Notes: generated by a model from the letters alone, not told the origin. A stretch of 64,000 nucleotides of DNA from Paenarthrobacter aurescens TC1 (GCA_000014925.1 CP000474.1:3534001-3598000); one strand, 5' to 3'; shown: positions 16,671 through 26,915, counted from the stretch's first letter. Numbers and translations are program-made.

Positions 16671-19600
16671 GTGGCAGGAGTGAAGCACGGAGTTCTTCCT
16701 TTGCGCTCGTCGTTGCAGCAGAAATTACCGCTGTTCCTGGTGCCGGTTGGCGTCTGTTTGGTGCTGCTTGCGTACGGTCTGGCAAGCGGAGCGGGCACGA
16801 CGACGGCGCAACTGGCCGGCGACCTGGCCATCCTTCTCGCTGCACTCACCGCGCTGACCACCCATACCCTCGCTGCCCGGAAGCGCCAGGACAACAACCC
16901 GGGCCGCTGGTTCATCGTGGCGGGCTTGGCTATCTGGAGCGCCGGGCAAACGGTGTGGACCATCAATGGCATCACCCTGAACCACCAGTACCCGTTCCCC
17001 TCCTTCGCAGATATCGGCTTTGTTTGGTACGCCCTGCCCACGTCCATCGGACTGGTGCTGCTGTTAAGGGGCCAGGGGCGGCGTATTCCACTGCGCCGCA
17101 CCATCCTGGACGCGGGAGTGGTGGCTAGCTCCACGTTCTTCATTGCGTGGAGCTCCGTGCTGGGCCCCTTGGCCGGAGCCACGGGCCAGGACGCTTTTGC
17201 CCAGGCCACGCAAATGGCTTACCCCATCGCAGACGTTTTCATGGTCTCCGTGGTGATCGTCCTGACCATGCGCGCAGCCCGGGGCCGCCGGCTTCCTTGG
17301 CTGAGCCTGGGAATTGGCTTCTGGGTCCTCGCCATTACAGACCTGGCGTATATGAGCTTCACGCTCCAAGGCATCTCCGGTGTCACGGGATCCCCCTTGG
17401 CGCTGGGGTGGGTGCTCGCCTTTCTGTTGGTGGGGCTCAGTCCCTTGCTCCCGGAATCAGGCACCCCGCAAAAAGACGGGCGGGTCTACGCCGCAGCCCT
17501 CGAGCTGCTTCCCTATCTGCCCGTGTTCAGTGCCGTGTTCTTCTCGCGCAGCCGTCCCATCGGGGAGGACCGCATCCTGCTGGTCACCGGGCTGGTGGTG
17601 ATTGTCTTCGTGATCGTGCGGCAGGTTCTGATCGTCGTCGAAAATGTGACGCTGACCCGCGAACTCGAATCGAAGGTGGCCCAACGCACCGCCGAGCTTG
17701 AGGGTTTGGGGGCAATCGTCAATTCCTCCGGCGACGCCATCATCGGCGAAACCCCCGACGGCGTGATCACCAGCTGGAACCCCGGCGCCGAGCGCATCTT
17801 CGGCTACCCCGCTTCTGAAGCAATCGGCCGGCAGGGAGACTTCTTTGTTCCGCAGGACTTGGTGGAGAACGAACGCCGGGCGTTGGAGAGCACCGCCCAA
17901 AGCGGCCACGTGCAGAACTACGAAAGCCAGCGGCAACGCGGCGACGGCAAGGTTATCCCCGTGTCCGTGACGCTCTCGCCCGTCCGGGGCGGATCCGGCA
18001 TCCGCGGCGTCGCCACCATCTCCCGCGACATCACCGAACGCAAAGCCGCCGAGAAGGAACTCCTCGCAGCCCGCGAAGCAGCTTTGGAGGCCAGCCGCCT
18101 CAAGTCCGAGTTCCTGGCCACCATGAGCCACGAGATCCGGACTCCACTCAACGCCGTGATCGGCCTGACCTCGCTCATGATGGACACGCCCCTCAGCGAA
18201 GGCCAGAGGCAGTACGCGCAAGGAGTGAAGGGTGCGGGCGAGGTCCTGCTGACACTGATCAACGACATCCTTGACTTCTCCAAACTTGAGGCCGGCAAAG
18301 TGGACCTGGACATCAACGCCTTCGACCCCCGGGAGCTGGTGGAAGAAGTAGCAGGACTGGTTGTGGAAGCTGCCCAGGGCAAGGACCTGGAACTCATTTC
18401 CTACTGCCACCCGGACGTTCCGGCTCGCCTGATGGGCGACGCCGGGCGCATCCGGCAGATCCTGCTCAACCTGTCCTCCAACGCGGTCAAGTTCACTCCC
18501 GACGGTGAAGTGGAAGTCCAGGTCTCCGTTCTTGCCCACGACCCAAATCTTGCCCACGACCCGAACAAGGCATCCCTGCGCTTCGAGGTAAGGGACACCG
18601 GCATTGGCATCAGCGCCGAAAACCATCAGAGGCTCTTCGAATCCTTCGCCCAAGCGGACGCCTCCACCACACGCCGCTACGGAGGAACGGGACTGGGCCT
18701 GGCCATCTCACGGCGCCTCACTGAAGTCATGGGTGGCAAGATCGGCCTGGACAGTGAGCCTGGAGTGGGCAGCCGCTTCTGGTTTGATCTTGAACTGCCT
18801 CTTGGCCCGGCCGCCACAGACACCGAATCCTTGCCTGCCACGTTGGCCGGACGCCGGGTGTTGGTGGTGGACGACAACGCGACCAACCGCCTGGTGCTAG
18901 ATACTCAACTGGCCAGCTGGGGCATGGTCCCCGTCTCGGTTGCCGACGCTGCCTCCGCACTGGACGAATACCGGGCTGCGGCTTCATCGAGCCACCCGTA
19001 CGACATCGCCGTTGTGGACATGTGCATGCCCGACACGGACGGGCTTCAACTTGCCCGCAACATCAAGAACGAGAGCAACGGTTCCGGCGGGCCGGGGATC
19101 ATCCTGTTGACCTCCACCATGCAGGTGGAAAGGAGCGACCTTACCTCGGCGGGAATCCGCGAATACCTCACCAAACCCGTGCGCAGCTCCGAGCTCTACA
19201 ACCGTCTCCTGCGCGTGCTGGCCACAAAGACCACCGGCGCACCTTCAGCGCCGGCGATTAATCACCCCGTTGAAACAGCCGATCCTGTGCCGCGGCTCGG
19301 GAAGCTGCTGGTAGCGGAGGACAACGAAGTCAACCAGCTAGTGGCCCGTGGCATGGCGAACCGTCTCGGCTACGAAGTGCACATTGTGGACGACGGCGAG
19401 CAGGCCGTTTCCGCCGCACTATCCGGCACGTACGCGGCGGTGCTCATGGACTGCCACATGCCCGTCATGGACGGCTTCGACGCAACCAAGGCCATCCGTG
19501 CCCGCAACGGTCACTCCGCCAGGATTCCCATCATCGCCATGACGGCCGGCGCCCTGGATGAGGACCGCGAGCGCTGCTTCGCTGCGGGCATGGACGACTA

Positions 19601-20132
19601 CATCAGCAAGCCCGTGGATCTGGCCAAACTCGCTGAAGTCCTCGCCCGGTGGGTACCGCAACAAGAGCAAACGTCGACGGCGGGTGGCTGGGTGGACGCC
19701 GCAGCTTCGGCGGCCGTCGCACAACAGCCGGCGGAAGCACCGGCGTCGAACGTTGTTGTTCTTGACGAGGAACGGCTGCAGATCCTGCGGGAGCTGGGAC
19801 CCGCCGACGGTTTTGGTCTCTTGCCCGAGGCCATCAGGGCTTTCCGGCAGGATACCCAAAGTGCCTTGGAGACGTTGCGCGCTGCCCTGGCAACCGGTCA
19901 AGCCGCAGCTGTGGAGGCGGCAGCGCACAAGCTCGCGGGCGCGGCAGCCAACATAGGAGCGGTTGGAGCTGCCGGCCTTTGCAAGGATCTGGAACGGCTC
20001 GGACGTGATGCAGGACCGCAACTGGGAGCCGATGGAGCGCTGTTGCTGGGCCACTTGGACACTGAACTCACGCGTGTGAACCAGGCACTCGAACGCACCC
20101 TCACCGGAGCAGACTTTAAGGGAACACCATGA
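16671..20132 (+). CDS. Hybrid sensor histidine kinase with PAS, two receivers and HPt domain
   Basis: Phosphorelay sensor of 1153 residues. About 300 N-terminal residues hold eight or so membrane helices, then a PAS domain (about 344-465, ending in [16 protein letters not shown]). The HisKA domain has His487 in [13 protein letters not shown], followed by an HATPase domain ([28 protein letters not shown]). Receiver 1 has Asp783 in VVDMCMPD, receiver 2 Asp927 in [12 protein letters not shown], and the C-terminal HPt has His1086 in [12 protein letters not shown]. All phosphotransfer residues appear intact. The GTG at 16671 follows AAGGCGGGGG. The stop overlaps the REC-GGDEF gene (ATGA), its probable output. 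An 18-base in-frame duplication lies in the ATPase domain. Confidence 0.93.
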   Translation: MAGVKHGVLPLRSSLQQKLPLFLVPVGVCLVLLAYGLASGAGTTTAQLAGDLAILLAALTALTTHTLAARKRQDNNPGRWFIVAGLAIWSAGQTVWTINGITLNHQYPFPSFADIGFVWYALPTSIGLVLLLRGQGRRIPLRRTILDAGVVASSTFFIAWSSVLGPLAGATGQDAFAQATQMAYPIADVFMVSVVIVLTMRAARGRRLPWLSLGIGFWVLAITDLAYMSFTLQGISGVTGSPLALGWVLAFLLVGLSPLLPESGTPQKDGRVYAAALELLPYLPVFSAVFFSRSRPIGEDRILLVTGLVVIVFVIVRQVLIVVENVTLTRELESKVAQRTAELEGLGAIVNSSGDAIIGETPDGVITSWNPGAERIFGYPASEAIGRQGDFFVPQDLVENERRALESTAQSGHVQNYESQRQRGDGKVIPVSVTLSPVRGGSGIRGVATISRDITERKAAEKELLAAREAALEASRLKSEFLATMSHEIRTPLNAVIGLTSLMMDTPLSEGQRQYAQGVKGAGEVLLTLINDILDFSKLEAGKVDLDINAFDPRELVEEVAGLVVEAAQGKDLELISYCHPDVPARLMGDAGRIRQILLNLSSNAVKFTPDGEVEVQVSVLAHDPNLAHDPNKASLRFEVRDTGIGISAENHQRLFESFAQADASTTRRYGGTGLGLAISRRLTEVMGGKIGLDSEPGVGSRFWFDLELPLGPAATDTESLPATLAGRRVLVVDDNATNRLVLDTQLASWGMVPVSVADAASALDEYRAAASSSHPYDIAVVDMCMPDTDGLQLARNIKNESNGSGGPGIILLTSTMQVERSDLTSAGIREYLTKPVRSSELYNRLLRVLATKTTGAPSAPAINHPVETADPVPRLGKLLVAEDNEVNQLVARGMANRLGYEVHIVDDGEQAVSAALSGTYAAVLMDCHMPVMDGFDATKAIRARNGHSARIPIIAMTAGALDEDRERCFAAGMDDYISKPVDLAKLAEVLARWVPQQEQTSTAGGWVDAAASAAVAQQPAEAPASNVVVLDEERLQILRELGPADGFGLLPEAIRAFRQDTQSALETLRAALATGQAAAVEAAAHKLAGAAANIGAVGAAGLCKDLERLGRDAGPQLGADGALLLGHLDTELTRVNQALERTLTGADFKGTP

Positions 20133-21037
20133 AAATCCTCATCGCCGACGATGACCAGATCTCCCGAATGATTACCAAGGCCGCCGTGGAGCAGTCCGGC
20201 CACGAGTGCATCGTGGCCGTTGACGGCGACTCTGCGTGGCAGCTCTATAAGGAACACAGCCCTGAAGCTGTGGTGACCGACCTGATGATGCCCGGCCTCA
20301 ACGGGCTGGATCTTTGCCGCGCCATCCGGGCGGCCGAGGAAGATCGCTATACCTACGTGATCCTGGTGACCTCGCACGGTTCCCGGAAAGATGTCTTGGC
20401 CGGAATGGAAGCCGGAGCTGATGACTACGTCACCAAACCCTTGGATCCGTTCAGCCTCCACATCCGCCTCCTGGCCGCCCAACGCATCACCTCCTTGCAC
20501 GCTGACCTCGCCCGATACCGTTCTGCGTTGACGGAACAGGCGCGGACGGACCCACTGACAAAACTGCACAACCGCCTGAAATTGGCCGAGGACCTGGGCA
20601 CACTGCACGGCGGAGGCACGCCGGATCTGGACTACTGCCTGGCCATGGTGGATGTGGACAACTTCAAGAGCTACAACGACATCTACGGTCATCAGGCGGG
20701 CGACGCTGCACTGATTTCCATCGCGTCAACGCTGGCCGGTGAGGTGCGGAAGTCTGATGGCGTTTACAGGTTCGGCGGCGAAGAATTCCTGTTGCTCCTG
20801 CGCGATCAACGGGCCGCCGACGCACGGACGGTGATGGAGCGTGTTCGGACCGCGGTGCAGGAGCTGCGGATCGAGCATTCCGGCGATCCCGACGGCGTCC
20901 TGACCATCAGTGCGGGCATCTCGGCCTTTACCGACGGTCACCGTGCCGGAACCGAACAACTCCTGCGTGAAGCCGACCTCGCCCTGTACGCAGCGAAGGC
21001 CTCCGGCCGGAACCGGGTGTCCTTGGCAAAGTCGTGA
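20129..21037 (+). CDS. Response regulator with GGDEF domain (REC-diguanylate cyclase)
   Basis: Two-domain regulator of 302 residues. The receiver (1-125) has DDDQ near the N-terminus, phosphoacceptor Asp51 in VVTDLMMPG and Lys in VTKPLDP. A short linker with RTDPLTKLHNR leads to the GGDEF domain with an intact active-site motif GGEEF at 216-220. The product would be c-di-GMP. The inhibitory RxxD five residues before the active motif is not seen, since the motif is preceded by SDGVYRF. The ATG overlaps the hybrid kinase stop by four bases, implying the two form one phosphorelay to c-di-GMP output. Confidence 0.93.
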   Translation: MKILIADDDQISRMITKAAVEQSGHECIVAVDGDSAWQLYKEHSPEAVVTDLMMPGLNGLDLCRAIRAAEEDRYTYVILVTSHGSRKDVLAGMEAGADDYVTKPLDPFSLHIRLLAAQRITSLHADLARYRSALTEQARTDPLTKLHNRLKLAEDLGTLHGGGTPDLDYCLAMVDVDNFKSYNDIYGHQAGDAALISIASTLAGEVRKSDGVYRFGGEEFLLLLRDQRAADARTVMERVRTAVQELRIEHSGDPDGVLTISAGISAFTDGHRAGTEQLLREADLALYAAKASGRNRVSLAKS

Positions 21038-21112
21038 CGCTGATCCGGAGGTCCCGGCCGCTCTGAGCGAAATAGCTGGTTCTGTGTCAGAGCCCGTCTA
21101 TAGAGTGGCCAC

Positions 21113-23338
21113 ATGAGCCACACTTCTTCCGTGCCTGCCACCACCGCTGCCAAGGCACCCACTCTCCAGCCTCCTGTCGCCAAGCAGATTCCCACGCGCC
21201 GCGAACACCACGGCGATGTCTTCGTGGACAATTACGAGTGGCTCAGGGAAAAGGAATCCTCCGAGGTGGTGGACCATCTCAAGGCAGAGAACGCCTACCA
21301 GGAGGCACTGACGGCGCATCAGGAACCGCTTCGCGAAGCGATGTTCCAGGAAATCAAGGGCCGCACCCAGGAGACGGATCTTTCCGTGCCCGCCCGCAAG
21401 GATGGCTGGTGGTACTACAGCCGTTCCGTGGAGGGCAAGGAGTACAGCATCCAGTGCCGTGTCCTGGCCCGGGACACCGGCGATCCTGTGGCGGACTGGA
21501 CTCCCCCGGCAGTCGAGGCAGGCGTTGAGCTTCCCGGCGAGCAAGTACTTTTGGACGGCAATATCGAAGCAGAAGGCCAGCCGTTCTTCAGCATGGGCGG
21601 TGCCGCCGTGACCATCGACGGCAACCTGTACGCCTACGCGGTGGACAACTCCGGAGACGAACGCTTCACCCTCCGGATCAAGGACCTGCGCACAGGTGAA
21701 CTCCTCCCGGACATCATCGAGGACATTTTCTACGGAGTGGCTTTCTCTCCGGACGGTACGCGCCTCTTCTACACAGTGGTGGATGATTCGTGGCGCCCCT
21801 ACCAAGTGAAGTCCCATATCCTGGGCACGCCCGTGGCTGAGGATGAGGTCCTTTACCAGGAGGACGACGTCGCCATGTGGCTCGGCTTCGACCTCTCCTC
21901 CGACCGCCGCCACCTGGTGCTCAGCATCGGCTGCTCCGAGTTCAGTGAGACGCGGCTGCTCCGTTTCGAAGACTACGACGCCGGCCTCCACACCGTCATT
22001 TCCCGCGAGCATCATATTCTCTACGAGGCCGAACCCTTCCTCCTGGACGGCAAGGAAACCCTGCTCCTGACCCACAACAAGGACGCCATTAATTCGATGG
22101 TGAGCCTGGTGGACCCGGCTGAACTCAGCAAGCCGCTGGCCGAGCAGCACTGGCGTACCGTCGTCGAGCATTCCGACGACGTTCGCGTCAACGGCGCTGG
22201 CGTGACGTCCACGCACCTGGTGTTGTCCGTCCGCAAGGACACCATCGAGCGCGTGCAGGTTCTCCCGCTGGCGGGTCTGGGCACAGCGACTCAAGGCGCG
22301 CCTGTGGAGCCCGCGTTCCATGAAGAGCTTTACACCGCGGGTGTATCCGGCTCCGACTACGAATCCCCCGTAATCCGCATGGGCTACACCTCGTACTTCA
22401 CGCCGTCGCGCGTCTACGACTTCGTCCTGCCCACCGCAGAACAGCCCGGTGGCGAGTTGCTGCTGCGCAAAGAAAGCCCCGTGCTGGGCGGCTACTCCGC
22501 CTCGGATTACGTGGCCACCCGCGAATGGGCAACGGCCGACGACGGCACCCAGGTCCCGTTGTCGGTGCTGCGTCACGCTTCGGTTCAGCAGGACGGCACC
22601 GCCGCCGGGCTGGTGTACGGCTACGGCTCCTACGAGCTGAGCATGGATCCAGGCTTCGGCGTTGCCAGATTGTCCCTTCTGGACCGCGGAATCGTCATGG
22701 TGATCGCCCACATCCGCGGCGGCGGCGAACTGGGACGCAAATGGTACGAGGACGGCAAGAAGTTCACTAAGAAGAACACTTTCACGGACTTCATCGCGGC
22801 CACGGACTGGCTGGCTGGCTCGGGTTGGGTTGACCCTTCGCGCATCGCCGCCATGGGTGGATCAGCGGGTGGCCTGCTCATGGGCGCAGTGGCCAACATG
22901 GCCCCGGAAAAGTACGCTGCCGTGGTGGCGCAGGTGCCGTTCGTGGATGCCTTGACCACCATCCTGGACCCCGAGCTTCCGCTGTCCGCCTTGGAATGGG
23001 AGGAATGGGGCAACCCCATTACAGATCCCGAGGCTTACGCGTACATGAAGTCCTACACTCCGTACGAGAATGTGGGGGCCGTGCCCTACCCCAAGATCGC
23101 TGCCGTGACGTCGTTCAACGACACCCGTGTGCTGTACGTCGAGCCGGCCAAGTGGGTCCAGGCGTTGCGTTCGGCGTCCACGGGTTCCGAGCCGATCGTC
23201 ATGAAGATCGAAATGGACGGTGGCCATGGCGGTGCGTCGGGCCGGTACGTGCAGTGGCGCGAGCGCGCATGGGACTACGCGTTCATCGCCGATTCCGTCG
23301 GCGCCACGGAACTGCTCCCGGGCGCCGGCCTCAAGTAG
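21113..23338 (+). CDS. ptrB: Oligopeptidase B (S9A prolyl oligopeptidase family)
   Basis: Cytoplasmic serine peptidase of 741 residues with a beta-propeller lid (about 80-430) and a C-terminal alpha/beta hydrolase. The nucleophile is Ser584 in MGGSAGGLLMG. The Asp is in FNDTRVLYVEPAKW and the His in GGHGGASGRY. Other S9A landmarks are HIRGGGELGRKWYEDGK and NTFTDFIAATDWLA. The family cleaves short peptides after Lys or Arg. No signal peptide is present. A 75-base gap separates it from the GGDEF gene, and it ends in a strong hairpin at 23366-23401. Confidence 0.93.
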   Translation: MSHTSSVPATTAAKAPTLQPPVAKQIPTRREHHGDVFVDNYEWLREKESSEVVDHLKAENAYQEALTAHQEPLREAMFQEIKGRTQETDLSVPARKDGWWYYSRSVEGKEYSIQCRVLARDTGDPVADWTPPAVEAGVELPGEQVLLDGNIEAEGQPFFSMGGAAVTIDGNLYAYAVDNSGDERFTLRIKDLRTGELLPDIIEDIFYGVAFSPDGTRLFYTVVDDSWRPYQVKSHILGTPVAEDEVLYQEDDVAMWLGFDLSSDRRHLVLSIGCSEFSETRLLRFEDYDAGLHTVISREHHILYEAEPFLLDGKETLLLTHNKDAINSMVSLVDPAELSKPLAEQHWRTVVEHSDDVRVNGAGVTSTHLVLSVRKDTIERVQVLPLAGLGTATQGAPVEPAFHEELYTAGVSGSDYESPVIRMGYTSYFTPSRVYDFVLPTAEQPGGELLLRKESPVLGGYSASDYVATREWATADDGTQVPLSVLRHASVQQDGTAAGLVYGYGSYELSMDPGFGVARLSLLDRGIVMVIAHIRGGGELGRKWYEDGKKFTKKNTFTDFIAATDWLAGSGWVDPSRIAAMGGSAGGLLMGAVANMAPEKYAAVVAQVPFVDALTTILDPELPLSALEWEEWGNPITDPEAYAYMKSYTPYENVGAVPYPKIAAVTSFNDTRVLYVEPAKWVQALRSASTGSEPIVMKIEMDGGHGGASGRYVQWRERAWDYAFIADSVGATELLPGAGLK

Positions 23339-23365
23339 TAGGCACCCGCACCCATCTACATAGGA

Positions 23366-23401
23366 GATCAGGCCGTTCTCAGCCCTGAGAACGGCCTGAT
23401 C
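23366..23401. terminator. Strong bidirectional hairpin terminator
   Basis: A 17-bp perfect stem (GATCAGGCCGTTCTCAG and its complement) around CC lies between the convergent oligopeptidase and methyltransferase genes. The flanks are only weakly T-rich. Confidence 0.75.
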
Positions 23402-23434
23402 TTCGACTCAGTTGGGCTATTCGACTTAGTTGGG

Positions 23435-24238
23435 TTAGCGGGCGCGGAGCAGCGCGTAATAGCCGGGGATGAGGTCCGGGGACGACGGATTACTCAACGG
23501 GCGCGTCTCGATGCTCGCTGAACCTTCCTCCACGAGGTTCCAGTCCGCCGTCGGGAAGGCCTTGGCACGTTGTGCGGCACCGAAGCGGCCAGGCATCGGC
23601 AATCCCCGGATAGCCCCCTCAAGCGGCGCCGGGATGGAGTTACGAGTGGCTCCAAGGTGACTGACGTAATCCACAGGGGTACCGGGGAAGTTGGTCTCGG
23701 CCAGGAACACGCCACCGCGGGTCCCGACGACGGGCAGCAGGTTTGCGGCCAAAGCCGCCCGGTCGCTGCGGTCCAGTACGTGCAGAACCCCGCGGATGAA
23801 CACGTTCGCGTCCCCCTCCCAGCCCTTCGCTTCCAAAGCCGTTGCCACGATCTGCGCAGCGCCAGGTGCCGTCATGTCGCACACAGCGAACGACGCCGTC
23901 GTGATCCCTTCCGCCTCATGCCGGGCACGGTCCACCGCGTTGGCGGAATAATCAAGCCCCAACGCATGCGGGAAATGCTGCGCCAGCAGCCGGGTGAAAC
24001 TGCCGTTGCCGCACCCCACATCAACTATGGGCAAGGCCGGGTCCAACTGTTCCAGCGTGGGGAGATAGCCATGCAGTTCGTGGGCGCTTCCCGAATCCCA
24101 CAGGACATCGCCCGAGGCACCGGTTGAACGGACCCTGCCCCAATACTGGTCCCACGCCGTGAGCGGGTCCTTGGGCGCGGCCGAGGACAGCCTGATGAGG
24201 CGGGGTATCAGCAGGTACTTCCTCAGCGCGGAGAACAT
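23435..24238 (-). CDS. Class I SAM-dependent methyltransferase
   Basis: Protein of 267 residues with a Rossmann methyltransferase domain. Motif I is PIVDVGCGNGSFTRLL (about 70-85), followed by LGLDYSANAVDRAR (acidic motif II) and VFIRGVLHVLDRSDR (post-motif II). Nothing defines the substrate. It lies 19 bases after the STAS-like gene on the same strand and may share its transcript. The C-terminal part is Arg/Pro-rich and ends YYALLRAR. The start ATG at 24238 gives a basic, amphipathic N-terminus (MFSALRKYLLIPRLIRL). Confidence 0.75.
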   Translation of the reverse strand: MFSALRKYLLIPRLIRLSSAAPKDPLTAWDQYWGRVRSTGASGDVLWDSGSAHELHGYLPTLEQLDPALPIVDVGCGNGSFTRLLAQHFPHALGLDYSANAVDRARHEAEGITTASFAVCDMTAPGAAQIVATALEAKGWEGDANVFIRGVLHVLDRSDRAALAANLLPVVGTRGGVFLAETNFPGTPVDYVSHLGATRNSIPAPLEGAIRGLPMPGRFGAAQRAKAFPTADWNLVEEGSASIETRPLSNPSSPDLIPGYYALLRAR

Positions 24239-24257
24239 TCTCCAAATATATGGGGCG

Positions 24258-24641
24258 CTAAGCCTCCACCAGCCACTCCAAGGCTTCTGTTTCGGATGTG
24301 AAGAACTTGGTAGGGCACGGCGGCTTCATGATGCCCAGGAAGAAGTTGGCAATGACCCTGTCCACAGGGGACGAACCCCACAGGGCGATCCGGGAAGCCT
24401 GGCAAGGCTTGGCAAACACTGACCGCGCGCCCCTGGTGACATCGTCCGTAGTCGCCATATCAACAATCATGGGGTGCCGGTCCGCACCGCAGAGTTCGTT
24501 CACCCTGTCCATGGCCCTTTGGGCATCCGCTTCCTTGATCCTGGCGCCACGCGGCCACGTCAGGCGCAGGATCCCGGACTCTTCGAGTTCCAGATCGAAC
24601 ATCACCTGTTGATGGTCTTGCGGTGTAGCTGGGTGGTCCAC
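24258..24641 (-). CDS. STAS/SpoIIAA-like small protein
   Basis: Protein of 127 residues that looks like the STAS/SpoIIAA-like group of small actinobacterial proteins: FDLELEESGILRLTWPRG, then HPMIVDMATTDDVTRGAR and a closing FTSETEALEWL helix. Such proteins are often partners of sensory systems, but no partner is proven here. The GTG at 24641 was chosen because GAGGAG lies 5 bases upstream; a longer ORF starts in the divergent promoter region. It is divergent from a histidine kinase gene. Confidence 0.6.
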   Translation of the reverse strand: MDHPATPQDHQQVMFDLELEESGILRLTWPRGARIKEADAQRAMDRVNELCGADRHPMIVDMATTDDVTRGARSVFAKPCQASRIALWGSSPVDRVIANFFLGIMKPPCPTKFFTSETEALEWLVEA

Positions 24642-24860
24642 AATTCTCCTCGCACAGTTCAGGAAAGCTGCTGGGGACACCGGACCGGATCCCCCGCACT
24701 CACTCCCCCAAGGCTGTCTAATCCTGGAGCCAAAGTAAAGATGTGTCCCACGACTCAAAAAGCCCATTTACAGTTAGGCCGCCATTGGCCGCGGTGCCGC
24801 TGATAGGGTGTTGCCAAATCCGGAATTACCACGGACGAATGTTGGAACGGAAGGGGCTCA

Positions 24861-26504
24861 GTGGGCGAGACCGTTGCCGGTGAACAGCATGCCTCGCGTT
24901 CGGCAGTCGTGGCCGACTCAGACCATGACCGTTTGGCGGCCACTACGTCCGCGCTCGATGCAGCGGGCTTCCAGGTTTTTGCTGTCAAGGACACCGCTTC
25001 CATGGCCATCCATCTCCAGCAACACCGCCCGTCAGTGGTGGTGGCGGAGAACTCCCTCGCCCACGGACTCGGCAGCCCCGGAGTTCCCGTGCTGCTGATT
25101 CTGGATGCGCAGGAGTTCGTGGACCTTGAGGAAGTGGAATCCTGGCGTGTAGCTGACTACGTCATCAGCCCGGTGCGTGCCGGTGAGCTCGTCCACAGGG
25201 TTGAAACCCTGATCGGCCGGTCAAGGGAACGCGCACGCTCACGCGGCGAAATCGAAGCACTCCGGGAGAGCCTCCGGAACGTCTCGGCGGCAATCCGGCA
25301 GACCAATGACCCGCAGCTGATCGCAGAGCATGTGGTTCGCGGATTTGGCGAGGCCTTGGCCGTGGACCACGTTTGGTTCGCCACTTTTCGCGATGAACGA
25401 GTCCCCAGCATCCGGGCGCAATGGAACCGTCCAGGCCTTCCGCTGCTGCCCGCCAGACTCGGCGAGAGCGAAAACATCATCACCGAAACTGCCAACAGGC
25501 TGTGGGCCGAAGCAGACGTCCTCGCCGTGGTGGACCACCGGGAAAACCCCGACTCAAAGATCGCCAAGGCACTGCTGGACTGGTCCGGGGAACTCAAACC
25601 CGTTTCCACCGTGCTGCTTCCCGTTGGCGAAGGCGCTTCCGCACTGGGCATCATCCTGTTGTCCACTGTGCAAAAGCGGCACGACTGGACCCGTCCCGAG
25701 ATCGCCTTGATGCAACACGTTGCCGGGAACGTAGCCCACGGGCTCATCCAAGGCCACCTCATCAGCGCCCAACAGCGCGTCCTGCACCAGCTGAGGCAAC
25801 TGGACAAGGCCAAGACAGACTTCCTGGCCACCGTGAACCACGAGCTGCGAACACCGCTGACGTCCATCACCGCCTACTTGGACATGATCCAGGACGGTTC
25901 CGGGGGCCCGGTCCCCGAGGGCATCCGGAAAATGCTGGATGTCATTGCCCGGAACTCGGACCGCTTGCGCAGGCTCATCGAGGACATGCTCACGGTCTCC
26001 ATGCAGGACGGCAGCAACCTGGACCTCAAACCGGTTGATATCGACAAACTCCTCCAAGTGGTGGTGGCAACGCTCCGTCCGCTGGCAGAGTCCCGCCACG
26101 TTTCCGTGTCCTTCACGGAGGCCACCGAGGACATTGAGGTCACGGCAGACGAAGCAAAGCTGGAACAGGTGTTTACCAACATCGTGGCCAACGCCATCAA
26201 GTTCACTCCCGAGGGCGGCAGCGTGGGCATCACCAGTGCCATGTCAGCAACCGAGAACGGCCGGCTCTCAGCCCTTGTGCGGATTGCCGACAACGGCCTG
26301 GGTATCCCGGAGCACGATCTCCCCCATATCCTGACGCGCTTCTACCGGGCATCCAACGCCACCTCAGCGGCCGTGCCCGGCAGCGGACTGGGGCTGGCGA
26401 TCGCCAACGACATCATTGGCCGCCACATGGGACGCATGGTGTTCGACTCCACCCTGGGCTCCGGGACCACGGTGTCCGTGGAGCTGCCGGTGGGAGGACC
26501 GTAG
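24861..26504 (+). CDS. Sensor histidine kinase with N-terminal pseudo-receiver and GAF domain
   Basis: Cytoplasmic kinase of 547 residues without membrane helices. Residues 10-125 follow the receiver fold (SAVVADSDHDRL at the start, YVISPVRAGELVHRV at the end), but the phosphoacceptor position reads VVVAENS with no Asp and the usual Lys is Ser. A GAF-like domain (about 150-305) follows, then HisKA with His327 in ATVNHELRTPL and HATPase with NAIKFTPEG, DNGLGIPE and GSGLGLAI. The GTG start has GGAAGGGG upstream. No response regulator lies next to it. The nearest output genes are the c-di-GMP proteins downstream. Confidence 0.88.
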   Translation: MGETVAGEQHASRSAVVADSDHDRLAATTSALDAAGFQVFAVKDTASMAIHLQQHRPSVVVAENSLAHGLGSPGVPVLLILDAQEFVDLEEVESWRVADYVISPVRAGELVHRVETLIGRSRERARSRGEIEALRESLRNVSAAIRQTNDPQLIAEHVVRGFGEALAVDHVWFATFRDERVPSIRAQWNRPGLPLLPARLGESENIITETANRLWAEADVLAVVDHRENPDSKIAKALLDWSGELKPVSTVLLPVGEGASALGIILLSTVQKRHDWTRPEIALMQHVAGNVAHGLIQGHLISAQQRVLHQLRQLDKAKTDFLATVNHELRTPLTSITAYLDMIQDGSGGPVPEGIRKMLDVIARNSDRLRRLIEDMLTVSMQDGSNLDLKPVDIDKLLQVVVATLRPLAESRHVSVSFTEATEDIEVTADEAKLEQVFTNIVANAIKFTPEGGSVGITSAMSATENGRLSALVRIADNGLGIPEHDLPHILTRFYRASNATSAAVPGSGLGLAIANDIIGRHMGRMVFDSTLGSGTTVSVELPVGGP

Positions 26505-26603
26505 CTGGGAAGGTGCTGCTTTGTGGCTGTGACATCTGTGTCAAGGCCAGGCCTCAGAAATCTAAACCGCGGTCACTAATGCTCGACACGGAACGAAACA
26601 AAC

Positions 26604-26633
26604 TGATGCCCCGGGCATCAGCCCGGGGCATCA
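26604..26633. terminator. Terminator shared by the kinase gene and the peptide gene
   Basis: TGATGCCCCGGGC (26604-26616) pairs perfectly with 26621-26633 around ATCA. On the minus strand the stem is followed by CAGTTTGTTT, so it is a good intrinsic terminator 40 bases past the peptide gene. On the plus strand it is followed by ATTT. Confidence 0.8.
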
Positions 26634-26672
26634 ATTTAGCTCAAGAGGCCTTGAGAGGCGCTCCCCCAATGT

Positions 26673-26843
26673 TTAGTTCGGCCACCAACCGATGCTGGTG
26701 GTGTTCGTCTTACCTGTGGTGGTGCTGTTCGGCCACCAGCCGATTGCCGTACTGTCCTGCGTAGGCTCGGCATTGGCCGGAGCAGCGAATCCTGTTACTG
26801 CCAGAACCGCCGCCATGAGCAGGGTTGCCGCAAATTTCTTCAT
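26673..26843 (-). CDS. Secreted 56-residue peptide with duplicated IGWWPN motif
   Basis: Too short for usual gene callers, but the features fit a real gene. There is a ribosome site AAAGGG 8 bases before the ATG and a signal peptide (MKKFAATLLMAAVLAVTG, then FAAPANA with a good A-x-A cleavage site at residue 25). The mature part of about 31 residues is Thr/Ser/Asn-rich and carries TAIGWWPN (residues 33-40 or so) and TSIGWWPN as the last eight residues. A terminator follows at 26604-26633. The C-terminal repeat suggests a processed signalling or binding peptide. It is divergent from a TPR-like/c-di-GMP operon with which it shares the promoter region. I know no named family for it; the function is inference. 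Confidence 0.75.
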   Translation of the reverse strand: MKKFAATLLMAAVLAVTGFAAPANAEPTQDSTAIGWWPNSTTTGKTNTTSIGWWPN

Positions 26844-26881
26844 CCGCTATGCCCTTTCGTACTGATGCGAATTTGTTGACT

Positions 26882-26915
26882 GTGACTTGAATAAAGTCAC
26901 GGGGCAAACTATACG
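26882..26915. promoter_or_regulatory. Divergent promoter with inverted repeat between peptide and TPR genes
   Basis: GTGACTT (26882-26888) and AAGTCAC (26894-26900) form a perfect 7+7 palindrome with a 5-base spacer. It overlaps a plus-strand promoter candidate: TTGAAT (26887-26892), 17 bases, TATACG (26910-26915), reading into the TPR-like gene. On the minus strand TATAGT (26913-26908) could be a -10 for the peptide gene, but its -35 is poor. Confidence 0.55.

Noticed and set aside
26513..26764. Plus-strand ORF opposite the IGWWPN peptide gene
   Set aside because: It has no ribosome site and its Cys/Trp-rich translation is simply the reverse reading of the repeat. The minus-strand ORF has the signal peptide and terminator.
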